Source: Thermoleophilia bacterium
Lineage (GTDB): Bacteria > Actinomycetota > Thermoleophilia > BMS3ABIN01
Assembly (NCBI GenBank): GCA_014874175.1
Contig: JACWAD010000079.1
Coordinates: forward strand, 1-34,155
Length of the DNA stretch: 34,155 bases
Reading direction: 5' to 3'
The notes under the pieces are model-generated. The model did not search any database and was not told the DNA's origin. It worked only from the letters and a program-made list of their open reading frames with translations. Every line of letters begins with the position of its first letter. Positions within the stretch are counted from its first letter, which is position 1. Positions 16,284 to 26,168 of the stretch are shown piece by piece. The translations under genes and the position numbers were made by a program.

Positions 16284-16400
16284 GTGCCTGCGCCCGAAGA
16301 AGAAAAAGCGGGCAAAATGCGGAAAAAGCGGGGTCCGGGCCGATGCGGCAGCTTGCAAACGGTGGCCGGGGTGGATAACCTAGGGCATTGGTTTAAATGA
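16284..16400 (+). CDS. possible 38-residue small protein
   Basis: A short frame starts with GTG at 16284, six bases after GAGG, and ends with TGA 24 bases before the deaminase start. The product is basic (KAGKMRKKRGPGRCG) after an acidic start (MPAPEEE). There is no homology that I recognise. It is listed because of the well-placed ribosome-binding site; it could equally be chance. Confidence 0.25.
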   Translation: MPAPEEEKAGKMRKKRGPGRCGSLQTVAGVDNLGHWFK

Positions 16401-16424
16401 GAAGTCCATAAGAGGCGCAGGCAG

Positions 16425-16928
16425 ATGGACGCAAGGAAACCCAAGAAAAGTCTTCTTTCACCAGTTCCGCTCACCCGCCGCCAAGCCCGTCCTTCCTGGG
16501 ACGAGTATTTTTTCCAGATAGCAGGGCAGGTCGCCATGCGCTCAACCTGCATGCGGCGCCAGGTGGGGGCAGTGCTGGTCAAGGACAAGCGCATACTGTC
16601 CACGGGCTACAACGGCGCTCCCCGCGGCATCAGCCACTGCACCGAGGCCGGCTGCCTGAGGGAGCAGCTGGGGGTTCCCTCGGGCGAGCGGCACGAGCTT
16701 TGCCGGGCGCTGCACGCGGAGCAGAACGCTATCGTCCAGGCAGCCATGCACGGCGTAAAGATCGAGGGCGCGTCGCTTTACTGCACGCACCAGCCCTGCT
16801 CGCTGTGCGCGAAGATGATTATCAATGCCGGCATCGTGGAAGTCTATTTCAATGAGGGCTATCCAGATGAGCTTGCGGCGTCATTTTTCGCCGAAGCCGG
16901 CGTCAAGCTGCACCGGGTGGGCGATTAA
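16425..16928 (+). CDS. comEB: dCMP deaminase family protein (ComEB-like)
   Basis: A zinc-dependent deoxycytidylate deaminase that turns dCMP into dUMP, the substrate of thymidylate synthase. The 167-residue protein has the zinc and proton-relay motif HAEQNAI (H97, E99) and PCSLCAK (C125, C128), plus [21 protein letters not shown]. Length is usual for the ComEB/Dctd group, with about 20 extra residues at the N-terminus. ATG at 16425 has only a weak purine stretch upstream. The next gene starts one base after the frame's stop codon (TAAATG), so the two are translated together. With ThyX and GlyA it completes the dTMP supply seen in the window. Confidence 0.94.
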   Translation: MDARKPKKSLLSPVPLTRRQARPSWDEYFFQIAGQVAMRSTCMRRQVGAVLVKDKRILSTGYNGAPRGISHCTEAGCLREQLGVPSGERHELCRALHAEQNAIVQAAMHGVKIEGASLYCTHQPCSLCAKMIINAGIVEVYFNEGYPDELAASFFAEAGVKLHRVGD

Positions 16929-17996
16929 ATGGACTTTATTCAGAATCCCCTGGGAGGAACCAAGATTGCCCTGATGGCGTTCGTGGTCGCAGCCGCCATC
17001 GTCTTCATCGTCACGCCCACCGTCGGCTCCATCGCCCGCTTTGTCGGCGCCATGGACGAGCCTGATCACCGCAAGATCCACGAGGACCCGGTGCCGCGCC
17101 TGGGCGGGCTGGCGATATTCTTCGGTTTTATCATCCCTGCGCTCTGGTTTCTGGAGTTAACGCCGCAGATGAAGGGCGTGCTGCTGGGCGCGTCCGTCAT
17201 CACCCTTTTTGGCGCCGTCGATGACTTCAGGCCCACCGGGCCAGTGGTGAAATTTGCGGGCCAGTTCCTGGCGGCGGCTTTCCTGGTCGGCTACGGCATC
17301 CGCATCGACTACGTTACGCTGCCGCTGGTTGGCGTCGTCAACCTGGGCTCGCCGCCGGCAATCTTGCTAACGCTGATCTGGGTGGTCACCCTGATCAACA
17401 TTGTCAACTTTATCGACGGCATGGACGGCCTGGCGGCCGGCGTCTGCAGCATTGCCGCCGCCACTTTCGCCGTCATCGCCATCTCCATGGGAAGGCCGGG
17501 AGCTGGCATCCTGGCTGCGATTCTGGCCGGGACGACGCTGGGCTTCCTGCGGCACAACTTTTTCCCGGCCTCCATCTTTATGGGCGATTCCGGCTCCATG
17601 CTGCTGGGCTTCCTGCTGGCGGCTGTCACCGTGCACGGCGTGCTGAAAAGCATTGCTGCCGTCACCCTGATCATTCCACTGCTGATCCTGGGCGTGCCCA
17701 TCTTGGATCTTTCCTTTGCCATTCTCAGGCGCGTCAAGAACAAGCGCTCGATTTTCAAGCCCGACCGGGGCCATTTGCATCACCGGCTTTTCAACATCGG
17801 TTTTACGCAGCGCAAGGCGGTGCTAATCCTTTACGCCTGGTGCACGCTGATGAGCTCGCTGGCGCTCTCAATGCGGTTTGCGCCGGGCTTTGTGACGGTG
17901 ATATTAGCAAGCGTGGCCATAGGCGTCAGTTTGTATCTGGTTTACTTATTGCAAATATTAAAAATCAGGACTAGACGCAGCCCCCGCTTAAGGTGA
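16929..17996 (+). CDS. wecA: undecaprenyl-phosphate sugar-1-phosphate transferase (WecA/TagO)
   Basis: This integral membrane enzyme transfers a sugar 1-phosphate, usually GlcNAc-1-P, from its UDP form to undecaprenyl phosphate, starting the synthesis of wall-linked polymers. The 355-residue protein has about ten hydrophobic segments and the family motifs GAVDDFRPTGP, NFIDGMDGLAAG, MGDSGSMLLGF and the HLHHRL loop. These assign it to the WecA/TagO/MraY superfamily and, by HLHHR, to WecA/TagO rather than MraY. In Mycobacterium the homologue rfe likewise precedes the ATP synthase genes. The LCP-like protein encoded at 30604 would be a plausible later user of the lipid-linked polymer. Confidence 0.95.
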   Translation: MDFIQNPLGGTKIALMAFVVAAAIVFIVTPTVGSIARFVGAMDEPDHRKIHEDPVPRLGGLAIFFGFIIPALWFLELTPQMKGVLLGASVITLFGAVDDFRPTGPVVKFAGQFLAAAFLVGYGIRIDYVTLPLVGVVNLGSPPAILLTLIWVVTLINIVNFIDGMDGLAAGVCSIAAATFAVIAISMGRPGAGILAAILAGTTLGFLRHNFFPASIFMGDSGSMLLGFLLAAVTVHGVLKSIAAVTLIIPLLILGVPILDLSFAILRRVKNKRSIFKPDRGHLHHRLFNIGFTQRKAVLILYAWCTLMSSLALSMRFAPGFVTVILASVAIGVSLYLVYLLQILKIRTRRSPRLR

Positions 17997-18018
17997 TATT
18001 ATTTCCAGATTGTTACTC

Positions 18019-18047
18019 TTGTAGCGATTTACCTGCCATGGTATACT
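18019..18047 (+). promoter_or_regulatory. possible promoter of the ATP synthase operon
   Basis: TATACT at 18042-18047 is a good -10 box. TTGTAG at 18019-18024 is a weak -35 box at the usual 17-bp spacing. A transcript would begin near 18054, a few bases before the TTG start of the first AtpI-type gene. Confidence 0.4.
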
Positions 18048-18061
18048 GACGCGGTTTTTAT

Positions 18062-18274
18062 TTGCCTCCTAGGAAGGCAAAACCAAGTGGGCGCCGGGCC
18101 GGCTCCGCCAGCTGGGAATGGATTGCGTTCTACCTGCTGGGCGGGGTCCTGTTAGGCACCGTCTGCGGATTGGGGCTGGATTATCTTTTGAAAACCACTC
18201 CGCTTTTTTTAATACTGGGCGTCTTTGGCGGTTTTGCCGCCGGTCTTTACGGGATTTACAAGACCGTTTTCTGA
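18062..18274 (+). CDS. AtpZ/AtpI-like small membrane protein
   Basis: A 70-residue protein with a basic N-terminus (PPRKAKPSGRR) and two transmembrane helices, ending LGVFGGFAAGLYGIYKTVF. This fits the short AtpI/AtpZ family (putative F0F1-ATPase subunit) found at the head of ATP synthase operons and linked with ring assembly or Mg2+ handling. The only start in a suitable place is TTG at 18062. It has no Shine-Dalgarno sequence and would be nearly leaderless if the promoter at 18019-18047 is real. About 170 bases without a recognisable gene separate it from the second AtpI-type gene. Confidence 0.8.
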   Translation: MPPRKAKPSGRRAGSASWEWIAFYLLGGVLLGTVCGLGLDYLLKTTPLFLILGVFGGFAAGLYGIYKTVF

Positions 18275-18442
18275 CTCGCGCCGGCCGGTGTTTTCCAGGC
18301 AGACGGCAGCGGGGGGCAGGCCTAGGCTGCTGTTGCCGTGGGGGCCGGCTTGAAGCAGTTGCCTGCGGCTCGCGCAAATCAACCCCGCGCTGTGATTTCG
18401 ATGGCGTTTTATTTCTAAAATGTGAAGAAGGATTTTTGATAT

Positions 18443-18829
18443 ATGATTGGAAAGTTGGCAGCATTGATGACGGCGGTGATCACGATTGGCCTGCTGCTGG
18501 GGCTCTTGGTCAGACCGCTGTTTGTGCCCTGGGCGCTGGCGTCGGCAATCTTCGTTCTGAATTACGGTATGTCACTGCCGTTCATGCCCTTGATCGGGCG
18601 GCTCAACGCCGCCGCCGCGGCGGGAATTGCGGTGATCAGCTTTCTGATTCGCTTCGGGCTGATAGGCTTGGGCCTGCTGCTGGTGGCGCTGGCGCTGCCT
18701 CAGTACTTTGTCTCTACCGCCATCTGTTTCCTCGCCGTTTACACCGTTTTTCTGGGGCTGGAGATCTTCGTAGGCCTGAAAGGGCGGGCCGGTTTCGGGC
18801 AGGAGGTGAAGCGTGAGCGAGCAGCTTAA
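18443..18829 (+). CDS. atpI: ATP synthase subunit I (AtpI)
   Basis: A 128-residue protein with four predicted transmembrane helices, in the ATP synthase I superfamily; such proteins help assemble the c-ring but are not part of the finished enzyme. No catalytic motif is expected. Evidence is the membrane pattern, size and position directly before atpB, whose GTG start overlaps its end by 17 bases. ATG at 18443 follows AAGAAGGA by about a dozen bases. Together with the shorter upstream protein this matches the pair of AtpI-type genes often seen in anaerobes. Confidence 0.85.
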   Translation: MIGKLAALMTAVITIGLLLGLLVRPLFVPWALASAIFVLNYGMSLPFMPLIGRLNAAAAAGIAVISFLIRFGLIGLGLLLVALALPQYFVSTAICFLAVYTVFLGLEIFVGLKGRAGFGQEVKRERAA

Positions 18830-19640
18830 TCCCGCCGATGAATTTACCGACGCGCTCAAGCCGGTCGATATCGGCGGCCATCACCTCGAATTTCACCTTG
18901 GCCCAATTGACATGTCCATCAACAAGGTGGTGCTTTACCTGTTCCTGGGCGCGGCCCTGACCGCGCTGATCTGCATCGGCATCTCAAAAGTGGCGCGGGT
19001 GCTCCCCGGCCGAAAGCAGACGGCGTTCGAGGGGCTTTACGAATACGTGCGCGACGTGCTGGTGGGCGCGGTGATGCCCGGCGGGGCCGCGGCGGCCTGG
19101 TTTCCTTACATTGCCAGCCTCTTTCTCTTTATTCTCATCAGCAATATCATCGGGCTGGTGCCGCTGCCGTTCAACCTGGCGCCCGGTTTTCACAATATCC
19201 CCGAGTTCAAGACCTACGCCGCAACCGCGAACATCAACGTGACCGTTGCCCTGGCCGCAATCACGTTTGTGTCGACGCACGCTTCCGGAATGAGGGCCAA
19301 CGGCGTGGTCGGCTATTTCAGGGGCTGGATGCCATCGACTGCCCCGCCAGTGCTGAAACAGGTGCTGTTCGGACTGCACGCCATCAGCGAGGTTTTCCGC
19401 CTCGTTTCACTCTCAGTGCGGCTTTTCGCCAACCTCGTCGCGGGGCACCTGGTGCTGCTGGTTTTCTACGCGATGATCCTGATGATCCAAAGCTGGGCGC
19501 TGGCTGTGCTGATTGCTCCCCTGGAGCTGAGCGTCGTCGTTGTGAGCCTGTTTGAGATTTTTGTCGCCGGCATCCAAGCGTACATTTTTGCCATCCTGTC
19601 GGCGGTTTATATAGGTGGAGCAATCCACCAGGAGCACTAA
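18813..19640 (+). CDS. atpB: ATP synthase F0 subunit a
   Basis: Subunit a forms the two half-channels that carry ions to and from the c-ring. The 275-residue protein ends with the conserved helices, including the essential Arg at about residue 203 in SLSVRLFANLVAGH, and IAPLELSVVVVSLFEIFVAGIQAYIFAILSAVYIGGA. There are five to six transmembrane helices. The start is GTG at 18813, overlapping atpI, with AGGAGGTGA close upstream. A gap of 301 bases filled with repeats separates it from atpE, unusual inside an ATP synthase operon. Confidence 0.97.
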   Translation: MSEQLNPADEFTDALKPVDIGGHHLEFHLGPIDMSINKVVLYLFLGAALTALICIGISKVARVLPGRKQTAFEGLYEYVRDVLVGAVMPGGAAAAWFPYIASLFLFILISNIIGLVPLPFNLAPGFHNIPEFKTYAATANINVTVALAAITFVSTHASGMRANGVVGYFRGWMPSTAPPVLKQVLFGLHAISEVFRLVSLSVRLFANLVAGHLVLLVFYAMILMIQSWALAVLIAPLELSVVVVSLFEIFVAGIQAYIFAILSAVYIGGAIHQEH

Positions 19641-19662
19641 TAAAGCGGATATTGGATTTAGC
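19641..19662 (+). repeat. heptamer element, copy E (edge and one unit)
   Basis: TAAAGCGGATAT followed by TGGATTT, directly after the atpB stop codon. It is a short copy of the edge-plus-TGGA element. Confidence 0.65.
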
Positions 19663-19798
19663 GATCATCCAATTAGCTCAGGAAACTGTCATCCTGAGCC
19701 AAGGGCGAAGGATATCTGGTTTAAAAACCCAGATTCTTCGTCGCCGTTGGCTCCTCAGAATGACAAATCACTGTCCGTCCTGAGCTAATAGGATGAGC
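19663..19798. repeat. nested inverted repeat between atpB and atpE
   Basis: Outer arms 19663-19683 and 19778-19798 match in 19 of 21 bases (left arm CATCCAATTAGCTCAGGA). Inside them an imperfect pair lies at about 19688-19722 (GTCATCCTGAGCC...GAAGGAT) and 19728-19764 (ATTCTTCG...CTCAGAATGAC). The inner pair resembles the dispersed CATCCTGAG...CTCAGAATGAC inverted repeats found in many uncultured bacteria. RNA from here would fold into a long rod. Confidence 0.7.
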
Positions 19799-19800
19799 AG

Positions 19801-19918
19801 TTTGGACTTTGGACTATTGATATTTGGCAACCCCAAAATCCAAAAGTTGGCAGCGTGATAGACTTGCCAAGTTGTTATGTTTTTAATTTTATCCAATATC
19901 CAATGTCCAATATCTAAA
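19801..19918. repeat. heptamer element, copies J and F
   Basis: Units TTTGGAC, TTTGGAC, TATTGAT, ATTTGGC run from 19801; ATCCAAT, ATCCAAT, GTCCAAT, ATCTAAA begin at 19891, 19898, 19905 and 19912. The second array read on the minus strand has the edge AAACAGAT. It ends a dozen bases before the atpE ribosome-binding site. Confidence 0.75.
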
Positions 19919-19929
19919 CATCTGTTTGA

Positions 19930-20175
<246 letters not shown>

Positions 20176-20250
20176 GAAGTTCGGGCCTGGCGCTGAAGAT
20201 TGACGACCGCGTCACTCTGGCCTTGACGTTTTAGGAGGTGCTTCAAGTAC

Positions 20251-20757
20251 ATGCTGAACATTCAACCCGGACTGATGATATACACCTTGATAACTTTCGG
20301 GGTCCTGCTCTATGTTTTAAAGAGATATGCTTTCGGTCCGCTTCAAAAAATCATAGACCAGCGCCGCGACGCGATTGAGGCCAGCATCAAGACGGCGGAG
20401 GAAACTCGCAGCGAGGCCTACCGCCTGCTGGCTGAATACCGGCAGAGCATCGCCGACGCCAAGAATGAGGCCGAGGACATCATTGAGCGGGCCCGCAAGG
20501 TGGGCGAGGACCAGAAGGCCGAGATCGTGGGCGAGGCAAAAGCTCACGCGCACAAGGAAGTGGAAAGCGCCCGCGAACAGATCCAGCGCGAGACCAGGAA
20601 GGCGGTTCAGGAGATCAAGGACCAGGTCGCAGACCTGACGGTGCTGGCGGCCGGCAAGGTCGCCGGCAAGGCGATCACGAAAGAGGACCACCTCCGTCTC
20701 GTTGACGAAGCTCTGGCCGAGGTCGATTTTGACCAGCTGGCGGCGGGAGGGCCATAG
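20251..20757 (+). CDS. atpF: ATP synthase F0 subunit b
   Basis: Subunit b is the peripheral stalk that holds F1 against rotation. The 168-residue protein has one N-terminal transmembrane helix (about residues 7-27), the conserved junction FGPLQKIIDQRRDAIEASI, and a long charged coiled coil. Length is normal. Start ATG follows TTAGGAGGTG by about a dozen bases. Only three bases separate it from atpH. Confidence 0.96.
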   Translation: MLNIQPGLMIYTLITFGVLLYVLKRYAFGPLQKIIDQRRDAIEASIKTAEETRSEAYRLLAEYRQSIADAKNEAEDIIERARKVGEDQKAEIVGEAKAHAHKEVESAREQIQRETRKAVQEIKDQVADLTVLAAGKVAGKAITKEDHLRLVDEALAEVDFDQLAAGGP

Positions 20758-20760
20758 GGT

Positions 20761-21297
20761 TTGGCTGATACCAGGATAGCAAACGTTTACGCCCGGGCCC
20801 TCTTCGAAGCTGCGCAGGATGCGGGCACGCTTGAGGCCACCGGCGCCGACCTGAGCGCCTTTGTCGCGGCCATGCGCGGCTCGCGCGAGCTGACGGCGGC
20901 GCTTTACAACCCCATGATTAGCTCGCAGAAGAAAAAACAGATCGTGGCCGCCCTGACAGAGGCAGGGGACCGGATATTTATCAACGGTCTTAACCTGCTG
21001 ATCGACAAGCGGCATGCTGATTTGATTGCGGACGTACAAGAGGGCTTTGCCCGCCTCCTTCGGGAGGCGAACCGGATTGTGGAAGTTGAGATTGTCTCGG
21101 CCGTTGAGCTGCCTGAAGAGACCAGGGCAAGGATAAGAAGCCGGATTGAGGCGGCGACCCGCAAAAAGATTGAGATGAAAGCGACCGTGAGCAAGGACAT
21201 CGTCGGCGGGCTGATTCTCAAGGTGGGCGACGTTATCGTGGACGGGAGCCTGAAGGCAAGGCTTTCGCAGCTGCGCGCCAGGCTGGTCCAGGCGTGA
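20761..21297 (+). CDS. atpH: ATP synthase F1 subunit delta
   Basis: Delta links the b-stalk to the top of F1. The 178-residue protein starts ADTRIANVYARALFEAA, the family's N-terminal domain, and ends with KDIVGGLILKVGDVIVDGSLKARL, the conserved C-terminal signature. The start is TTG at 20761, ten bases after GGAGG at the end of atpF. Codon use and length are like the neighbours. Confidence 0.95.
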   Translation: MADTRIANVYARALFEAAQDAGTLEATGADLSAFVAAMRGSRELTAALYNPMISSQKKKQIVAALTEAGDRIFINGLNLLIDKRHADLIADVQEGFARLLREANRIVEVEIVSAVELPEETRARIRSRIEAATRKKIEMKATVSKDIVGGLILKVGDVIVDGSLKARLSQLRARLVQA

Positions 21298-21305
21298 TAC
21301 GGGTG

Positions 21306-21427
21306 AAGCGCGCTTCATGCCCCGAACGGATTTGGGTGGAATATGATAGCCGTGCCAGCATGGGTCGTGGGCCGGGTCAAACTATTTACCGGGATTGACA
21401 GCAGCCAAGCGCGCTTCCATCCCCGAA
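21306..21427 (+). repeat. pair of 21-bp direct repeats before atpA
   Basis: AAGCGCGCTTCATGCCCCGAA at 21306-21326 recurs at 21407-21427 with two differences, 101 bp apart, within the 152-bp gap between atpH and atpA. Each contains the palindrome AAGCGCGCTT. No gene is seen between them. Confidence 0.7.
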
Positions 21428-21449
21428 AAACAGGAAGGTGAGGATAGCT

Positions 21450-23015
21450 TTGAAACTGCGTCCTGAAGAAATTACCGCGGTTCTCAAAAGCCAGATTGAG
21501 AACTACGAGGCCGAGGTTGAGGTGGAGGAGGTCGGCCGGGTCCTCGAGGTAGGCGACGGCATCGCCCGCGTGCACGGACTGGAGAAGGCGATGTCCTCGG
21601 AGATGCTCGAGTTTCCCCATGATGTCGTGGGCCTGGCGCTAAACCTGGAGGAAGACAATGTTGGGGTCGTGCTGATGGGGGAGGACACCCTCATCGAGGA
21701 GGGGGACATCGTCAAGCGCACGAGCCGGGTAATGAGCGTGCCGGTGGGCGAAGCACTCATCGGGCGTGTCGTCAACCCTCTTGGACGTCCCATTGATGAT
21801 AAGGGTCCGATTGAGGCGACTGAATACCGCCCGGTCGAGTTTAAGGCCCCCGGCGTGGTCGCCCGGCAGCGGGTGCGCACGCCGCTGCAGACGGGCCTCA
21901 AGTCAATCGACTCGATGATCCCCATTGGCCGTGGCCAGCGTGAGCTCATCATTGGCGACCGCCGCACCGGCAAGACGGCAATCGCCATTGACACCATTAT
22001 CAACCAAAAGGGCCAGGACGTCATCTGCATCTACGTGGCCATCGGCCAGAAAGCGTCCAATGTCGCCAGCGTGGTGGCGAAGCTGGAAGAGAAGGGCGCG
22101 ATGGACTACACCATTGTTGTCGTGGCTTCGGCCTCGGAGAGGGCGCCGCTTAAGTTCCTGGCTCCCTATGCCGGCTGCTCCATGGGCGAGTACTTCTGCT
22201 ACAAGGGCCAGGAGGCGCTCTGCATCTATGACGACCTCACCAAGCACGCCGACGCCTACCGGCAGATGTCACTGCTGCTCAGGCGGCCGCCCGGGCGCGA
22301 AGCCTACCCCGGCGATGTTTTTTACCTGCATTCCCGGCTGCTGGAGCGGGCAGTCAAGATGCATGACGATTTCGGCGGCGGCTCGCTGACAGCGCTGCCG
22401 GTGGTGGAGACCCAGGCCGGCGACGTCTCGGCCTATATTCCCACCAACATCATCTCGATTACCGACGGCCAGATCTTCCTGGAGCCGGACCTGTTTTACT
22501 CAGGCGTGCGGCCGGCCATCAACGTCGGCATCTCGGTCAGCCGAGTCGGCGGCGACGCCCAGATCAAGGCGATGAAGAAAGTTGCCGGCATGCTGAGGCT
22601 AGACCTGGCCCAGTACAACGAGCTGAAGGCGTTCGCCCAGTTCGGCTCAGAGCTGGACGCGGCCACGCAGGCGCAGCTGGCCCGCGGCGAGCGGATGGTG
22701 GTGGCCCTCAACCAGGGGCAGTACCAGCCGATGCCGGTCGAGGAGCAGGTGGCCGTCATCTTCGCGGCCACGCAGGGATTCCTTGACAAGATCGAGGTCG
22801 AGCGGGTGCCCGATTTTAACGAGCTTCTGATCGCCAGGCTGCGCAGCCAGCATGCGGAGATTCTGTCCGCCATCCGCGATGAGAAGGACATTTCCGATGA
22901 CACCGACGCCAAGCTGCGCGCCGCCATGGAGGAAGCGCTGAAGGATTTCCAGCCGGACCACGAGCAGCTGAGCGGGCCGCCGGTGGCAGAAGAAGCTGAA
23001 GCGGCAACGGCTTGA
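21450..23015 (+). CDS. atpA: ATP synthase F1 subunit alpha
   Basis: Alpha forms the non-catalytic nucleotide sites of the F1 head. The 521-residue product has the Walker A motif [12 protein letters not shown] (near residue 170), RELIIGD before it, and the signature [18 protein letters not shown] chose TTG at 21450, giving [20 protein letters not shown], the common N-terminus, with GAGGA five to six bases upstream; GTG at 21438 would add four residues. The C-terminus carries a longer acidic Ala/Glu tail. Confidence 0.97.
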   Translation: MKLRPEEITAVLKSQIENYEAEVEVEEVGRVLEVGDGIARVHGLEKAMSSEMLEFPHDVVGLALNLEEDNVGVVLMGEDTLIEEGDIVKRTSRVMSVPVGEALIGRVVNPLGRPIDDKGPIEATEYRPVEFKAPGVVARQRVRTPLQTGLKSIDSMIPIGRGQRELIIGDRRTGKTAIAIDTIINQKGQDVICIYVAIGQKASNVASVVAKLEEKGAMDYTIVVVASASERAPLKFLAPYAGCSMGEYFCYKGQEALCIYDDLTKHADAYRQMSLLLRRPPGREAYPGDVFYLHSRLLERAVKMHDDFGGGSLTALPVVETQAGDVSAYIPTNIISITDGQIFLEPDLFYSGVRPAINVGISVSRVGGDAQIKAMKKVAGMLRLDLAQYNELKAFAQFGSELDAATQAQLARGERMVVALNQGQYQPMPVEEQVAVIFAATQGFLDKIEVERVPDFNELLIARLRSQHAEILSAIRDEKDISDDTDAKLRAAMEEALKDFQPDHEQLSGPPVAEEAEAATA

Positions 23016-23054
23016 GAAAGAGAACAACCTTGATAGAATGATTGCCGTTGCAAA

Positions 23055-23100
23055 TTACATCCAACATCCAACATCCAAAGTCCAATAGCCGCTTTTAGGG
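23055..23100 (-). repeat. heptamer element, copy G, reaching into the atpG start
   Basis: Units ATCCAAC, ATCCAAC, ATCCAAA, GTCCAAT start at 23059, 23066, 23073 and 23080. On the minus strand they read TGGACTT, TGGATGT, TGGATGT, TGGATGT behind the edge CTAAAAGCGGC. The edge itself lies inside the first codons of atpG. Confidence 0.8.
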
Positions 23101-23978
23101 ACATAGCACGCCGCATAAGCTCGGTTAAAAATACGCGCAAGACCACCAAGGCCATGGAGATGGTGGCGGCGGCCAGGCTCAGGCGCGCCCAGGCGCGGAT
23201 CGAGGCGCTCAGGCCCTACGCCGAGCGCATGATGGAGCTGATGCAGGAAGTCGCCAAGCATACCGAGGGCGGTGGGCAATACCCGCTGCTTGACGTGCAC
23301 GACGAGGAGAAGACCATCGCCATCATCATGCTCACGGGCGACCGCGGCCTGGCCGGCGCCTTTAACGCCAATATCATCAGGCATGCGCTCGGCCTGCATG
23401 ACCAGGCGCGGGCCGAGGGCAAGAGCGTGGTCTGGGCCGCGATCGGCCGCAAGGGCGTGGGCACGATGCGCTTCCGCGGCTTTGAGGTGAGAGAGGCGAT
23501 CACCGGCATCACCGACCGCCCCAAGTTCACCGACGCCGAAGACATCGCCCACCGCGTCGTCAGGCTGTATGTCTCTGGTGATGTGGACCGGGTCTACCTG
23601 GTTTACAACCATTTCAAATCGCCAATGGAGCAACTGGTCACCGAGGAGGTGATCCTGCCGCTGGGCGAGGAGGTCGTCACCAGCGAGCCGGAGGTTTCTG
23701 AGCAGGAGCGGCTGCTCCAGGGAGATTTCATCTACGAGCCCAGTGCCAGCGCCATTCTCCAGGGGCTGCTTCCCAGCTACGTTGACAACGTTATCTACCG
23801 CGCCCTGCTGGAGTCCACCGCTTCGGAGCATGGCGCCCGCATGACCGCCATGCGCAACGCCTCTGAAAATGCGGAGGAGATGATTGGAAAGCTGACCCTG
23901 GCAATGAACAAGGCCCGCCAGGCCGCGATCACTCAGGACATCCTGGAAGTTGTGGCGGGGGCGGAAGCATTGGCATAA
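23085..23978 (+). CDS. atpG: ATP synthase F1 subunit gamma, non-canonical start
   Basis: Gamma is the central shaft whose rotation drives ATP synthesis. The conserved N-terminus is plain: FRDIARRISSVKNTRKTTKA followed by MEMVAAARLRRAQ, and the conserved C-terminal ENAEEMIGKLTLAMNKARQAAIT closes the protein. The first ATG in frame is at 23154, which would remove the N-terminal helix that sits inside the alpha-beta ring. Upstream to the in-frame TAG at 23034 there is no ATG, GTG or TTG. AUA at 23085 stands exactly where the family's first Met belongs, giving 297 residues. No Shine-Dalgarno sequence precedes it. A 16-codon frame (ATG 23038) ends at 23088, overlapping that AUA, so coupling is conceivable. 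Confidence 0.9.
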   Translation: MAAFRDIARRISSVKNTRKTTKAMEMVAAARLRRAQARIEALRPYAERMMELMQEVAKHTEGGGQYPLLDVHDEEKTIAIIMLTGDRGLAGAFNANIIRHALGLHDQARAEGKSVVWAAIGRKGVGTMRFRGFEVREAITGITDRPKFTDAEDIAHRVVRLYVSGDVDRVYLVYNHFKSPMEQLVTEEVILPLGEEVVTSEPEVSEQERLLQGDFIYEPSASAILQGLLPSYVDNVIYRALLESTASEHGARMTAMRNASENAEEMIGKLTLAMNKARQAAITQDILEVVAGAEALA

Positions 23979-24053
23979 AACGTTTCACGTTTAATGTTTC
24001 ACGTTTTATGTAAAAGCAAAAGTTTTCATGCGTGAGACGCTAAGTGAAACGAA
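23979..24053. repeat. CGTTTCA heptamer array with inverted partner
   Basis: Units AACGTTT, CACGTTT, AATGTTT, CACGTTT begin at 23979, 23986, 23993 and 24000, directly after the atpG stop. A short inverted relative (GTGAGAC, GCTAAGT, GAAACGA) follows at about 24032-24052, so the RNA could fold back. atpD starts 40 bases later. Confidence 0.75.
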
Positions 24054-24090
24054 GGCTTGTTAAATAATCAAAATTTGACATTTGAGGTGA

Positions 24091-25548
<1,458 letters not shown>

Positions 25549-25599
25549 CGAGCCGGCTTGCAGCAGGCTCGTAGGAGGGAAGGAAAGTGGCAGGTGGGC

Positions 25600-26019
25600 A
25601 TGGAAGAAAATAGCACCAGGCTTAAATGCGAAATAGTGACACCGGAAGGGTTGCTGGTGAGCCAGGATGTCGCCATGGTGGTTGTGCCAGGCGAGATGGG
25701 AGAGCTGGGCGTTCTGCCCCGGCATGCGCCCATTGTATCGGCGACGGCGATCGGCGAGGTCCGCATCAAGCACCTTGAGGATGACAAGTGGGAGCACCTG
25801 GCGGTAGGCAACGGCTATGTGAAGATGCAGTTTGACCGCCTGCTGCTTCTTGTGGATACAGCCGAGAAAGCCACGGACATCGACGCCGAGCGGGCACGGC
25901 AGGCGCTTGACCGGGCGGAGAAATGGCTGAGCCGCGCTGGCGAGCCGGAAGCGGACGCTCACCGGGCGGAGCAGTCCCGGCGCAGGGCGCTCAACCGGCT
26001 CAAGGTAGCCGGACGATAA
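25600..26019 (+). CDS. atpC: ATP synthase F1 subunit epsilon
   Basis: Epsilon couples the shaft to the c-ring and can inhibit hydrolysis. The 139-residue product has the N-terminal beta barrel (LKCEIVTPEGLLVSQDVAMV, GELGVLPRHAPIVSA) and a two-helix C-terminal part. ATG at 25600, with AGGTGG just upstream, gives the normal N-terminus; a TTG 42 bases earlier would add a poorly conserved lead. It closes the ATP synthase operon; a repeat-filled gap follows. Confidence 0.95.
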   Translation: MEENSTRLKCEIVTPEGLLVSQDVAMVVVPGEMGELGVLPRHAPIVSATAIGEVRIKHLEDDKWEHLAVGNGYVKMQFDRLLLLVDTAEKATDIDAERARQALDRAEKWLSRAGEPEADAHRAEQSRRRALNRLKVAGR

Positions 26020-26168
26020 AGCGGATGGTGGACGCCGGATTCTAGACTCCGGCTAAGGATCTGTCCCGGCAGGTCCTTAAACCCGGACGGTAGAATTGGT
26101 GGAGCAGCGGTTATATTATTTCCAGTATCCAGATCCAGTATCCAGAGTCCAGAATCCGTTTTATGAAT
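26015..26168. repeat. heptamer element, facing copies H and I
   Basis: Copy H on the plus strand starts ATAAAGCGGAT just at the atpC stop, with units TGGACGC, CGGATTC, TAGACTC. Copy I lies in the opposite orientation: on the minus strand ATAAAACGGATTC, then TGGACTC, TGGATAC, a 6-bp TGGATC, TGGATAC. Its edge includes the murA start codon. The two copies face each other across about 60 bases. There is no Shine-Dalgarno sequence for murA in this gap. Confidence 0.8.

Noticed and set aside
23154-23978. atpG starting at the first ATG
   Set aside because: It would delete the conserved N-terminal helix that is encoded in frame directly upstream.
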